From: Candidatus Bathyarchaeota archaeon
Lineage (GTDB): Archaea > Thermoproteota > Bathyarchaeia > TCS64
DNA length: 47,784 bases
Direction of reading: 5' to 3'
Assembly (NCBI GenBank): GCA_026394265.1
Contig: JAPKYO010000046.1
Location: 1-47,784 of the forward strand
The position numbers and the translations under genes were made by a program. The notes under the pieces were generated by a model that was not told the DNA's origin, did no database searches, and saw only the letters and a program-made list of their open reading frames with translations. Below are positions 39,091 to 47,343 of this stretch, one piece after another; the first letter of the stretch is position 1, and the number at the start of each line of letters is the position of its first letter.

Positions 39091-40072
39091 CTTTGATCTT
39101 CCTCGTCTTCACGCCCTCGTCGGTGAGGTTGACCCTCATCGAGTGTCCACGGGCGGCTCTGATGCCCTTCTCGATGTTGCTCAGTTTCTCCGCCTCGGCG
39201 AGGGCGATCATGCAGCCGCCGCCGCCCGCGCCGGTGAGCTTCGCCCCGAGGGCGCCCTCGCGCCGGGAGGCGTAAACAAGATCATCGAGTTCGATCGTTG
39301 ATACACCGAGCGCGGCTAGTAACCCGTGGTTTAGGTTCATCAGATCCCCGAGTTTCTGCGTGTCCCTGCGGAGCAGAGCATCCAAGCCGACCTGGGATAG
39401 ACCCGCCATGGTGTAGATTATCGGGTCGACGACCTCGGGGTTCCTGTCCTTCAGCGCCTTGACGCCCTCGACCATGTTTCGGGTGGAGCGCTTCTTTCGA
39501 GTGTTCCCGATGATGAATGGGAGGGGCTCGTCGAGCTGCAGCCTCTTGAGGCCGACGCCTCGCTCGAACCTCATTATGCCCCCGTAGGTGGCGACGCTGT
39601 TGTCGGCTCCGCTGGGGTTGCCGTGTATGACCTTCTCGCCCTCGAAGCTGAGTTCCGATATCTTCTCCTTTGTGAGGTCGCCGTCGAAGAGTTCGCCGAC
39701 GGCGGCGGTTGTTGCGACGCATACGGCTGCTGATGATCCGAGGCCGACGGCGATTGGTATCATGCTGCGGACCTTGATGTTTAGGCCGGAGTCGACGCCG
39801 AGGTGGGACATTACCTTCCTCGCCGCTACGTCGAGGGCCGCCATGTTTCTGCCGCGCCACGCCTTCCCGGTGGCGGCGGTGTAGTTGCCGTCCTCGAAGT
39901 ATCCGGAGAACCCGAGGTCCTCTGAGTCTATGTAGATCTTCTTATCGTCGCGCTTGGAGGCGATGACCGTGGCTCTGCGATCTACGGCTAGGAGTATGGC
40001 GGGTCCCTTGTAGACCACGCTGTGTTCCCCGAACAGGATTATCTTCCCCGGGGCGGTCGCCTCTGCGTTCAT
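39077..40072 (-). CDS. mvk: Mevalonate kinase
   Basis: A 331-residue GHMP kinase. APGKIILFGEHSVVYKGPAIL (~7-27) is the mevalonate kinase N terminus, PIAVGLGSSAAVCVAT (~111-126) the phosphate loop, and KLTGAGGGGCMIAL (~278-291) the third motif. It makes 5-phosphomevalonate in isoprenoid synthesis. ATG 40072 directly follows the memo stop (40073), and its 3' end overlaps ipk. Confidence 0.96.
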   Translation of the reverse strand: MNAEATAPGKIILFGEHSVVYKGPAILLAVDRRATVIASKRDDKKIYIDSEDLGFSGYFEDGNYTAATGKAWRGRNMAALDVAARKVMSHLGVDSGLNIKVRSMIPIAVGLGSSAAVCVATTAAVGELFDGDLTKEKISELSFEGEKVIHGNPSGADNSVATYGGIMRFERGVGLKRLQLDEPLPFIIGNTRKKRSTRNMVEGVKALKDRNPEVVDPIIYTMAGLSQVGLDALLRRDTQKLGDLMNLNHGLLAALGVSTIELDDLVYASRREGALGAKLTGAGGGGCMIALAEAEKLSNIEKGIRAARGHSMRVNLTDEGVKTRKIKDGDS

Positions 40073-40927
40073 CTATTGCACCGTTCGGGTGATCTTCGCA
40101 GAGGCGTATCCGACGACCGCCCCCCGGTCACCCGTTATATCCCCGCTCGTGTGGTATGATAAGATTTCTGCCCTGTCTGCGCCGAGCCTCTTGGAGGCGA
40201 CGATGGCGGCGGAGACGGGGCCGTAGCCACACATGGTCATATGGTTCACCCTGACGACTTCCTGCACCTTCTCCTCGTTCATGGCCTCGATGGCGTCTAG
40301 GACGAGGCGATCCTTCCTGGCGGCGGATTGCTGGGGCTCCTGGTGGGTCATGTCAGTCGAGGCGATGATAACCACGTTCCTCCCCCTAGCCGCCTCGGCC
40401 ACCGCTTCGCCGACGTTTCTGCTCGTTTCTAGGTCCTGAAAGCCCATGCAGATAGGGACGATGCTTACGGATGAACCGTAGATGTATTGGAGAAAGGGTA
40501 GCTGGACCTCAATGGAGTGCTCGTATTGGTGGGCGGACTCGTCCAAGTCGATCATACCCGAAGCCTTGAAGATGGCCTTCGACAGGTCCGGGTCGATCTT
40601 CACCCTCCCGAGTGGGGTCTCCCAGTATCCATCGCCCATTAGTGAGACGGCGCTTCCGAGCCCCGTGTGGTTTGGGCACAGTATCACGGCGGTCTCCGGC
40701 GCCTTCTCCTCGGAGAGGGCGAGGTAGCTGTGCGCGGCGACTGGTCCGCTGTACATGTAGCCCGCGTGTGGGCAAACAAGTGCAGTGATGGTTCGGGTTT
40801 TCTCGCCCTTGGCGGGTAGTCTCCCCGGTCCGAGGGCGTGTTTAAAACAGTCTTCAATATCTTGTCTGAGGCGCCGTGGATCGCGGGGGTAAAAGCTCCC
40901 CGCGACGTAGGGGCGCCTCACCGACAA
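40073..40927 (-). CDS. MEMO family protein
   Basis: A 284-residue MEMO1/AmmeMemoRadiSam-B protein. RPYVAGSFYPRDPRRLRQ at the N terminus, CPHAGYMYSGPVAAHSY (~52-68), CPNHTG (~84), EHSIEVQLPFLQY (~125-137) and MCGYGPVSAAI are conserved. The family is related to LigB dioxygenases and keeps a His/Cys metal site; human MEMO1 binds copper, but archaeal function is unknown. It sits constantly between rps2 and mvk in archaeal isoprenoid clusters, suggesting co-regulation rather than a proven pathway role. The start is TTG 40927 (GTG 40921 is possible). Confidence 0.92.
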   Translation of the reverse strand: MSVRRPYVAGSFYPRDPRRLRQDIEDCFKHALGPGRLPAKGEKTRTITALVCPHAGYMYSGPVAAHSYLALSEEKAPETAVILCPNHTGLGSAVSLMGDGYWETPLGRVKIDPDLSKAIFKASGMIDLDESAHQYEHSIEVQLPFLQYIYGSSVSIVPICMGFQDLETSRNVGEAVAEAARGRNVVIIASTDMTHQEPQQSAARKDRLVLDAIEAMNEEKVQEVVRVNHMTMCGYGPVSAAIVASKRLGADRAEILSYHTSGDITGDRGAVVGYASAKITRTVQ

Positions 40928-40938
40928 CTCGGGTCCTC

Positions 40939-41565
40939 CTAACTGGTCTCGAAGTCGTCGATGCTGTACTTCATCTCGCCGCTGGCGGGTAACTCTTTGT
41001 GTTCCTTGAGTATCTCGCGGGCGATGAGCCAGAAGGCGATTGCGAGGGCGCGGCGACCCTTGTTGTTCATGGGTATGACGAGGTCGACGTTGCTCTTGCT
41101 GTTGTCCGTGCTGGCTAGTGCGATCACCGGGACTCCGTTCTGGCTGGCCTCGATGACGATCTGGTCGTCGGCGAGGCTGTCGGTCACGATGACGGCGGTC
41201 GGCTCGAAGAATCCCGCGTAGACGGGGTTCGTGAAGGTGCCCGAGGTGAATCTGCCCGTGATGGCCTTGCAGCCGACGGTCTCGCAGAACATCTCGACGG
41301 GGCTCCTGCCGTAGCGCTTGCTCGAGGCGACGACTACCTTGCTGAGGTTCATCCGGCTGAGGAACTTAGCGGCTACCTTTATGCGCTCGTTCATCTGCTC
41401 CATGTCGAGGACGTAGAGGCCGTCTGGGCGGACCTTGTAGATGAATGGCTCCATGTCCTTTGTTTTCACGCGTGTCCCGATGTGGACGCCCGCTGATAGT
41501 AGGACCTCCTGCGGTAGCAGTAGGTTCTCGTTGATCGGCTGCTGTGATTCATTCTCCGGCTCCAA
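40939..41565 (-). CDS. rps2: Ribosomal protein S2
   Basis: A 208-residue archaeal/eukaryotic-type S2p. LLSAGVHIGTRVKTKDMEPFIYKVRPDGLYVLDMEQ (~23-58), RFTSGTFTNP and FWLIAREIL are characteristic. The TTG start at 41565 abuts the rpoN stop and is preceded by GGGAGG at 7-nt spacing, so the start is well supported. It is part of the rpoN-rps2-memo-mvk order common in archaea. Confidence 0.97.
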   Translation of the reverse strand: MEPENESQQPINENLLLPQEVLLSAGVHIGTRVKTKDMEPFIYKVRPDGLYVLDMEQMNERIKVAAKFLSRMNLSKVVVASSKRYGRSPVEMFCETVGCKAITGRFTSGTFTNPVYAGFFEPTAVIVTDSLADDQIVIEASQNGVPVIALASTDNSKSNVDLVIPMNNKGRRALAIAFWLIAREILKEHKELPASGEMKYSIDDFETS

Positions 41566-41793
41566 CTAGTTTCCTCCCTTGACGTCTAGGCTCTTCTGTC
41601 CTTCGTGGAACTTGATCACGTCGTCTATGATCTCGACGTGGGAGAGTATCATTCGGCGGCAGCAGTAGCGGGTCACTCCGAGGTCGTCGAGGACTTTTCC
41701 GGGTTCTTCTCCGGCGTCGACGCGCTTCTTGAATGGCTCCCACTTGTCGCCTATGACCTTCCCGCATGAGAAGCATCTCACGGGTATTATCAT
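41566..41793 (-). CDS. rpoN: RNA polymerase subunit N
   Basis: A 75-residue Rpb10 homologue: [18 protein letters not shown] with the CFSCGK zinc knuckle and [20 protein letters not shown]. It is a small assembly platform subunit of archaeal RNA polymerase. ATG 41793 is the conserved start; the longer frame to 41832 is not. Its stop abuts the start of rps2. Confidence 0.97.
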   Translation of the reverse strand: MIIPVRCFSCGKVIGDKWEPFKKRVDAGEEPGKVLDDLGVTRYCCRRMILSHVEIIDDVIKFHEGQKSLDVKGGN

Positions 41794-41871
41794 TTTTTCA
41801 GTCTCCTTCCCACGTCTCTGTGGCGATTCCACCTTGTCAAGTATCAGGGGGAATAAAAATACTTCTCTATT

Positions 41872-42225
41872 TTACTTATCAACTTCTTTTTTCGGCTTCT
41901 CGATGCCCGCCTTCTTGCGGAGTGCCTTGATGGTGCCGCTGGTTCTCTGCACTCTTACGGCTGCTGGGGTGCCGGATACGCTCATGATCGAGGCTAGGGA
42001 TGCCCGGAGGAACCTCTCGGTGTCGTGTGTGCACCTGACGATGCCATTCCGAGTTTCCTCGTTGTACTCTATGAGGTTCGGGTCGATGAGTGAGAGCCCC
42101 TTCGAGCCGTAGAGGGTGAGGATGGAGTCCCTGAGGGTCTCCCAGATCGCCTTCTCCTCGGGGGTGGACTCGGTTGAGACGTTGAAGAGTAGGTATCTGC
42201 GCCTGATTCCCCTCACTGGCATCAT
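41872..42225 (-). CDS. rnp2: Ribonuclease P protein component 2 (Pop5)
   Basis: A 117-residue Pop5 homologue with RRRYLLFNV, LYGSKGLSLIDPNLIEYNEETRNGIVRC (~49-76) and a Lys-rich C-terminal tail. With Rpp30 it forms the heterotetramer that activates the RNase P RNA in tRNA 5' maturation. The start overlaps the rnp3 stop (ATGA-type), so the two partners are made from one message. Confidence 0.93.
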   Translation of the reverse strand: MMPVRGIRRRYLLFNVSTESTPEEKAIWETLRDSILTLYGSKGLSLIDPNLIEYNEETRNGIVRCTHDTERFLRASLASIMSVSGTPAAVRVQRTSGTIKALRKKAGIEKPKKEVDK

Positions 42226-42872
42226 GGTTCCTCCCTAAGTTTGGCGTGGTTTCTCTCTAGGATGGCTTCGGGGATGCTGGATGCCATGTCGGCGGCGTAA
42301 TCCTCGTCGATGTCGAGGAGGGTCGCGAGGGCGGTGAGGGCCTTGGGCTCACGCATGGCGAGAGGTGTGGACGCGCCGCTCGAAAGCACAACGGGTATGT
42401 CGTGTCTCGAAGCCACGGCGAGGTCCCGCTTGATCATGGTTATCACCTTGGATAGGCGCGTCGGGCTGGTGGCCAGGAACTCTGAGGCGTTTATCTCGTA
42501 TGCACGCCCCGTGCCGTCGATGAGCCCCGCCTCGTGGTGGTCTAGCCAGTTCTGCTTCCTCTGGGCGGGGTCGTCGGGGAAGAGTAGTATGTCTACCCGG
42601 TCGTCTTTGGCGACCATCCTCGCCACCTCCTTGGAGAGGCACCTGACCGCGACGACGTCGTACCTCCGCCTGTTTCGTTTGAGGGCGTCTTGGAGTTCCC
42701 TCCCCCGCTTCGCGTCGATGTCGATGCGGGTCGCCGCGACGATTCCCCCGGAGTCCGTAATTGGTTTAGTTGTGGCGATGTGTTTGTACCCGAGCTGGGA
42801 TGCGAGCTGCGCCATCTCCCGCGCCTGCTCCGGCGTCGAGGGCCTCAGGTGAAGGTCGACGTAGTGCCTCAT
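42222..42872 (-). CDS. rnp3: Ribonuclease P protein component 3 (Rpp30)
   Basis: A 216-residue PHP-like TIM-barrel protein: YVDLHLRPST (~4-13), VDILLFPDDPAQRKQNWLDHHEAGLIDGTGRAYEIN (~93-128) and VLSSGASTPLAMREP (~163-177) are the Rpp30 pattern. It partners Pop5 in archaeal RNase P. Both ends overlap neighbours by 4 bp (upstream RNA-binding gene, downstream rnp2). Confidence 0.93.
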   Translation of the reverse strand: MRHYVDLHLRPSTPEQAREMAQLASQLGYKHIATTKPITDSGGIVAATRIDIDAKRGRELQDALKRNRRRYDVVAVRCLSKEVARMVAKDDRVDILLFPDDPAQRKQNWLDHHEAGLIDGTGRAYEINASEFLATSPTRLSKVITMIKRDLAVASRHDIPVVLSSGASTPLAMREPKALTALATLLDIDEDYAADMASSIPEAILERNHAKLREEP

Positions 42873-43321
42873 TCCTCGTCCTCCTCTAGGTTGATGATGT
42901 ATTCGCGCACCACTGCTACAGGGTCTGCCTTGTGGGGGAGCTGGAACTTGAACTTGACCCGGATCGGGTCGTTCTCGGCTAGGACCGCGCGACCGTGAAA
43001 CGCCTTTTGCTTATCGAGGCGGATGTAGAGGCTTCCTTGAGGGTCGACGCGGTTGGGTAGTTCCTGCAGGAGTGTCTCCTTGTCGAGGCTGGAGAGCTTG
43101 TTGATGATGTTGGCGAGAAAGTCGGTCGCCTCCTTCTTCTTCACCGTCTTCGAGGTTAGGAGGGTTATCGGGTCCTCGTAGTGGCCCGTGAGGCGCTGTG
43201 ACTCGAATAGTGGCTCATATTTGGCGAGCCTCTTCACCGCCTGCTTGACCTTCTCCTCGTCCTCGGTGGCGTGTGCGAAGACGCTGACCTCGGCGGCCTT
43301 TATGAGTCTCTCCTCGGGCAT
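42869..43321 (-). CDS. RNA-binding protein of the COG1325/DUF54 family
   Basis: A 150-residue protein starting AEVSVFAHATEDEEKV, the typical beginning of the archaeal COG1325 RNA-binding family, often annotated as an exosome-associated subunit. It is usually encoded beside RNase P protein genes, as here, where it opens the operon rnp3-rnp2-rpoN. The exact RNA target is unknown. A TATA-like word CCATAATAAG lies about 35-48 nt upstream of ATG 43321, which is the likely promoter of the long minus-strand operon. Confidence 0.85.
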   Translation of the reverse strand: MPEERLIKAAEVSVFAHATEDEEKVKQAVKRLAKYEPLFESQRLTGHYEDPITLLTSKTVKKKEATDFLANIINKLSSLDKETLLQELPNRVDPQGSLYIRLDKQKAFHGRAVLAENDPIRVKFKFQLPHKADPVAVVREYIINLEEDEE

Positions 43322-43421
43322 CTTGGCACCCTTTCGGTGTATTCGACGGGCGCTGGCTTATTATGGGTTCGCCCGGGGCGTGGTAACGCTTAATTGTGTT
43401 GAGGCGCCCATCCCTGCGGGT

Positions 43422-43497
43422 GCGGCCGTGGCTTAGTGGATAGAGCGTGGGCCTTCGGAGCCCATGGTCGAGAGTCCGAATCTCTCCGGCCGCGCCA
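43422..43497 (+). tRNA. tRNA-Arg (anticodon TCG)
   Basis: Acceptor GCGGCCG/CGGCCGC, D arm with AGTGGAT loop, anticodon arm TGGGC-CTTCGGA-GCCCA giving TCG, T arm GAGAG-TCCGAAT-CTCTC, discriminator G and encoded CCA (43495-43497). No intron. Position 55 in the T loop reads C where T is nearly universal, a small oddity. A TTAATT word at about 43390 lies at promoter distance. Confidence 0.93.
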
Positions 43498-43550
43498 CCC
43501 CTCAATCAGCTTATCCGGGCACAAACACACACCATACCCGGTGCAGAGAA

Positions 43551-44126
43551 TTGGAGAAGACCATCCTATACTGTGACTCGACCGGTGGGGAGAACACCGA
43601 ATTAGTCCTCGCCGCGGCGAAGAAGCGGGCGAAGGAATTGAAGATAAGGGACGTCGTCGTGGCGACGACCCACGGCGGGACCGCCATCAGGGCGAAGGAG
43701 GTTTTCGCCGACCCGAAGCTCAACCTCGTGGCAGTGGGGATCGCGGAGGGCTACAAGGAGAACGGCTGGTGCTTCACCGAGGAGGAGAAGAGGAAGCTGG
43801 AGAAGGCGGGTATAAAGCCCTTGGTGGCCACCCACGCGTTGGGGGACGGCGTCGCCAGCAGCTTCACAGAGAAGAGCGGCAGCAAGAGCATAGAGGAGAT
43901 TGTACGAGACACTCTCTACCGCTTCGGGCAGGGGATGAAGGTCTGCGTCGAGGTGACCCTCATGGCGGCCGACGCGGGACTGATCCCGATGGATCGGGAG
44001 GTCATGGCGATCGCGGGGACATCCACCGGAACGGACACCTGCATCGTCGTCAAGCCGGCGTACCCGAGGAAGTTCTTCGAGCTGGAGATCAGGGAGATAG
44101 TGGCGAAGCCGCGGAACCTCTCATAG
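43551..44126 (+). CDS. Pyruvate kinase C-terminal-like domain protein (COG1751)
   Basis: A 191-residue stand-alone version of the pyruvate kinase alpha/beta C domain: YCDSTGGENTELVLAAAKKRAKEL (~7-30), VVATTHGGTAIRAKEVF (~36-52) and REVMAIAGTSTGTDTCIVVKPA (~152-173). Such proteins occur in archaea and bacteria without a catalytic barrel; a nucleotide- or effector-binding role has been supposed, none proven. TTG 43551 is chosen because the longer frame runs into the tRNA-Arg. It ends before a T-tract zone. Confidence 0.8.
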   Translation: MEKTILYCDSTGGENTELVLAAAKKRAKELKIRDVVVATTHGGTAIRAKEVFADPKLNLVAVGIAEGYKENGWCFTEEEKRKLEKAGIKPLVATHALGDGVASSFTEKSGSKSIEEIVRDTLYRFGQGMKVCVEVTLMAADAGLIPMDREVMAIAGTSTGTDTCIVVKPAYPRKFFELEIREIVAKPRNLS

Positions 44127-44445
44127 GTCGCTTAAATGCCCGTTTTGGGACATAATCAACGGTAAACTGACTGATTTTCTGGGTCATTTTAGTAATTGAG
44201 CGTGTTTTCAGGCTTCATTTCCGTACCCCCCTCTCTTTTTCGGCGTGCAGCCATGTAGGGAATATGTGCCTCTTTTGCTGAGATCCGATCACTAATGGAG
44301 CGATTTCGTAGGGCATTTCGCCGATCAGGGCCGTTTTTCTGGTTATTCGACTGATCCCATTTTTTCTCATGGATCGGGCGGCTTATTTGATGCTAGTTGT
44401 GATAACGGATTTTTTGGATGAAGAGTTTGGGTGAGAAAAAAGGGG
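44127..44445 (+). terminator. Non-coding region with T-tract array between convergent genes
   Basis: No gene is seen in this 319-bp spacer. Its plus strand has many T3-T6 runs (CGTTTTGGG, GATTTTCTGG, CATTTTAG, GTGTTTTCAGG, CGTTTTTCTGG, CATTTTTTCTC), repeating words found downstream of rpl24e and tRNA-Leu in sense orientation. This suits a multi-U-tract terminator for the 43551-44126 gene. An A6 run at about 44437 gives the minus-strand M20 gene its own T-tract right after its stop. Confidence 0.5.
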
Positions 44446-45741
44446 TTATGGTTTGTAGAAGTAGGGGAAGCCTGCGTAGACCTTGATGCCGAGGACGAGG
44501 TTCTCGATTGTGATGTACTCGTTCGGCTGGTGGGCGACGCCGCTTATGCTGGTGCCGTAGCCGAGGCTGGGTATCCCAGCGATCTTGCTCGTGCTTATGC
44601 CGTCGGTTCCGCCGGTGAGTATCTTCATCCCCGGCTTCTTCCCCGTCGCCTTCTTTATCGCCTTGACGAACTGATTGGCGAAGACGGTGTCGGGGCTCTC
44701 GTAGAAGCCGGCCTGGTCGCCGAGTTTGCCCGTCGCCTTGGCGTGTGTCTCCCGCCCGGCTGCCACCTCGACGCCGGGGACGTTCGCCGCCTTGACTATT
44801 CTGTCGATCTCCTTCCTGACGGCTGAGACGCTCGCGCCGGGGGTGAGGCGTATGTCGAACTCCGCCTCCGCGTAGTCGGGGACGACGTTGATCTTGACGC
44901 CGCCGTTGATTATGTTGCAGGTGACGCTCGGGTAGTTGAAGAGGCGCCTGACCGCCTTCTGCAGCTCGGGCGTCTTGGCCTCATCCATGTAGAACTTTAC
45001 GCTGTCCCTGATGGGCTTGTTGAGGTCCTCGGGGAGTTCTAGCTTGAAGTTCCCGATCTTGTAGACCTCTGGGATGACCTTGATGAGTTTGGTGATGGCG
45101 TTGTCGCCTAGGAATGGGGTGCTGCCGTGGGCGGTCTTGCCCTTGGCTATGAGGCGCGTCTGCGCGCCGCCCTTGCAGCCGAGGTCGATGCTCGGGTTCG
45201 CGGCGCCACCGCCGTTGCCGTCGCCTATTACGCAGACCTCGCCCTTGAAGCGGCCCGACTCGGCGAGCCATTTGGCGCCCGCTCCGCCTCCTATCTCCTC
45301 GTCGCTGGTGAACCAGAACTCGACGGGGTTGGGGAGCTTCATCTTGCTGAGTATGCGTGCGCTGACCATGGCTGCGGCGCAGCTGCCCTTCATGTCGCTG
45401 CTGCCCCTGCCGTGGACGATGCCGCCCTTAATGACGCCCTCGTAGGCGGGGTACTTCCACGCCTCGGGCTTGCCCTCGGGGACGACGTCGATGTGTCCCA
45501 CCCAGATGATCTTGTGGTTTGACTTTCCGGGTATCTTCGCCACGATGTTGGGCTTCTTAGGATCCTGCGCGTGAGTCTCGTGCTCTATGCCATACTTGTC
45601 GAGGTACTCGGCGATGTAGGGCACTATCTCGTCTGTGCGCCCCTCGGGGTGGGCGCTGTTGAACTTCACGAGCCCTGATGTGAGCTCGGCTACTTCCTTT
45701 GACGCCTTATCGGCTTCCGCGAAAACCTTTGCGATGCTCAT
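44446..45741 (-). CDS. M20-family metallopeptidase (ArgE/DapE-like)
   Basis: A 431-residue M20 enzyme. VGHIDVVPEGK (~81-91), GRGSSDMKGS (~111-120), DEEIGGG (~146-152) and the C-terminal GVAHQPNEYI (~408-417) supply the di-zinc site and catalytic acids; the dimerisation lid carries AHGSTPF (~209-215). Members hydrolyse N-acyl amino acids or dipeptides (ArgE, DapE, LysK, carboxypeptidase Ss1). The DapE-like name cannot be narrowed from sequence because no lysine or arginine genes are adjacent. ATG 45741 with a clear downstream frame; its stop is followed by a T-tract. Confidence 0.87.
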   Translation of the reverse strand: MSIAKVFAEADKASKEVAELTSGLVKFNSAHPEGRTDEIVPYIAEYLDKYGIEHETHAQDPKKPNIVAKIPGKSNHKIIWVGHIDVVPEGKPEAWKYPAYEGVIKGGIVHGRGSSDMKGSCAAAMVSARILSKMKLPNPVEFWFTSDEEIGGGAGAKWLAESGRFKGEVCVIGDGNGGGAANPSIDLGCKGGAQTRLIAKGKTAHGSTPFLGDNAITKLIKVIPEVYKIGNFKLELPEDLNKPIRDSVKFYMDEAKTPELQKAVRRLFNYPSVTCNIINGGVKINVVPDYAEAEFDIRLTPGASVSAVRKEIDRIVKAANVPGVEVAAGRETHAKATGKLGDQAGFYESPDTVFANQFVKAIKKATGKKPGMKILTGGTDGISTSKIAGIPSLGYGTSISGVAHQPNEYITIENLVLGIKVYAGFPYFYKP

Positions 45742-45786
45742 ACGAGAGAAAGAAGGGGGAAGATGGTTTTACCACTTTCCCTGTCT

Positions 45787-46185
45787 CTACTTGAGGCCTG
45801 TCTTGGAGATCTGCTTCATCAGCATGAAGACTATGAGGGCGATGACGATGAAGTCCACGAGGGTGCCCAGGAAGTCGCCTAGTAGGAACTTTATGGGGCC
45901 GACCTGAGTCACGGTGGTTCTCCAGTCGCCGTTCGGGACGACCACGCCGATGATGGGCATGAGCAGGTCGCTTACCAGCGCCGTTACGAGCCTCCCCGCG
46001 GCACCGCCTATGATGAAGGCAATGGCGAGCCCGATGACGCCGTACTTGTTCAGGAAATCCATGAACTCCTGACCAAACGTCTTCTTCACCGGCGCCGCCG
46101 GTGCCGCTGCTGGCTTCGGAGTAAGCAGCTCCCTGATCGCCTTCAGCTCCTCTACCATCTTCTCTTGATGTTCTTTAGTTGACAT
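45787..46185 (-). CDS. mscL: Large-conductance mechanosensitive channel
   Basis: A 132-residue MscL with an N-terminal amphipathic helix and Ala/Pro linker (~1-38), then EFMDFLNKYGVIGLAIAFIIGGAAGRLVTALVSDLLMPIIGV forming the gating TM1 and a second helix LVDFIVIALIVFMLMKQ. It opens under membrane tension to release solutes on hypo-osmotic shock. The N-terminal extension with a Pro/Ala run is longer than in bacterial MscL. It is a stand-alone gene between M20 and the aldo/keto reductase. Confidence 0.94.
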   Translation of the reverse strand: MSTKEHQEKMVEELKAIRELLTPKPAAAPAAPVKKTFGQEFMDFLNKYGVIGLAIAFIIGGAAGRLVTALVSDLLMPIIGVVVPNGDWRTTVTQVGPIKFLLGDFLGTLVDFIVIALIVFMLMKQISKTGLK

Positions 46186-46231
46186 GACAAGCTCGTGTAG
46201 ATATTGGGCGTAGTGTAGAAAAGTCTGTTGT

Positions 46232-47278
46232 CTAGGGGATGCTACGCTCCTCTAGGCGTTTGAGGAGGGCGTCCATCTTCTCTGGGAGAAGCTTCCTGAT
46301 GGGTAGCTGGTATGGGCAGCGGGTCTCGCAGGCGCCGCAGTCGAGGCAAGCCGCCACCTTCGGGGCAACTTCTCGGGTCTGCTTCACGACGCCCTCCGTC
46401 CACCCCATGCGGCGCAGGGTGCTCATCTCGGTGCGGAGCACGAAGCTGATCGGTATCCCCACTGGGCATGGCTGGCAGTAGTCGCAGGCGGCGCAGAACT
46501 CGTCCCCCAGGGCGGCGCGGTCCATCTCGATCGAGTCGAGCTCGTCCTTCGAGAGGGTGAGGCTCCCGCCGCAGACGGCGACGTTCTCATCGACTTCGGC
46601 GACGCTCTGCATGCCGGGTATGGTGCAATCGGCGTTCTTGTCGGCGAGGACGAACTTGAGGGCAGTGGCCGCGTTGGTAAATGCGCCTCCGCCGAATGGC
46701 TTCATGATGATCGTGCCGACATCCTTCTTCTTGCATGTGGGTAGTAGCTCCTTCGATGGCTCGAGGGCGATGTAGTTGTAGCCAACCATGATCGTCTCGA
46801 ATGGGCTGCCCTCGCCGACGATGCGTGTAAGGAATGTGGGGCTGTGGCTCGTCACACCGATGTGTCGGGCGATCCCCTCCTCCTTGATTTTGAGAAGCTC
46901 CTCCAGCGCCCCGCCGGGAGCCTGCAGCGTCTTCCACCCGTCGTCCGTCACGTTGTGCAACTGATAGAGGTCGAGGTAGTCGGTGCGCAGGTTCTTGAGA
47001 CTCGTCGCGAGGTTCTCGCGCAGATCCTTCGCGGTCTTGGCGTGGCTCTTCGTGGCTATGTAGACCTTGTCCCTCACGCCCTCTAGTGCCTTCCCCATGC
47101 GCTCCTCGCTCGTCGTGTAGCCGCGGGCGGTGTCGTAGTAGTTGATGCCGAGTTCGTAGCACCTCTTCACGACCTTGATCGCCTCCGCCTCGGAGACGCG
47201 CTGTATGGGGATGCCACCGAAGCCCATCTCCGTGACCTGCAGTCCGGTCTTGCCGAGCCTCCTCTTCTTGAGAACCAT
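46232..47278 (-). CDS. Aldo/keto reductase with C-terminal 4Fe-4S domain
   Basis: A 348-residue protein. The AKR barrel has GFGGIPIQ (~19-26), YDTARGYTTSEERMGKAL with the catalytic Asp-Tyr (~49-66), KSHAKTAKDL (~77) and QLHNV (~105). The C-terminal ~90 residues carry two cysteine sets: CAACDYCQPCPVGI (~262-275) and CLDCGACETRCPYQLP (~312-327), as in bacterial and archaeal ferredoxin-linked AKRs (COG1453). It may couple NAD(P)H or a carbonyl substrate to an Fe-S electron chain; substrate unknown. ATG 47278. Confidence 0.9.
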   Translation of the reverse strand: MVLKKRRLGKTGLQVTEMGFGGIPIQRVSEAEAIKVVKRCYELGINYYDTARGYTTSEERMGKALEGVRDKVYIATKSHAKTAKDLRENLATSLKNLRTDYLDLYQLHNVTDDGWKTLQAPGGALEELLKIKEEGIARHIGVTSHSPTFLTRIVGEGSPFETIMVGYNYIALEPSKELLPTCKKKDVGTIIMKPFGGGAFTNAATALKFVLADKNADCTIPGMQSVAEVDENVAVCGGSLTLSKDELDSIEMDRAALGDEFCAACDYCQPCPVGIPISFVLRTEMSTLRRMGWTEGVVKQTREVAPKVAACLDCGACETRCPYQLPIRKLLPEKMDALLKRLEERSIP

Positions 47279-47343
47279 GAAGGATGGTGAGGGATGAGGA
47301 TTAATAAATGGTTCAGTGACTTTCAGGGAGTCAAAGTGACCCC

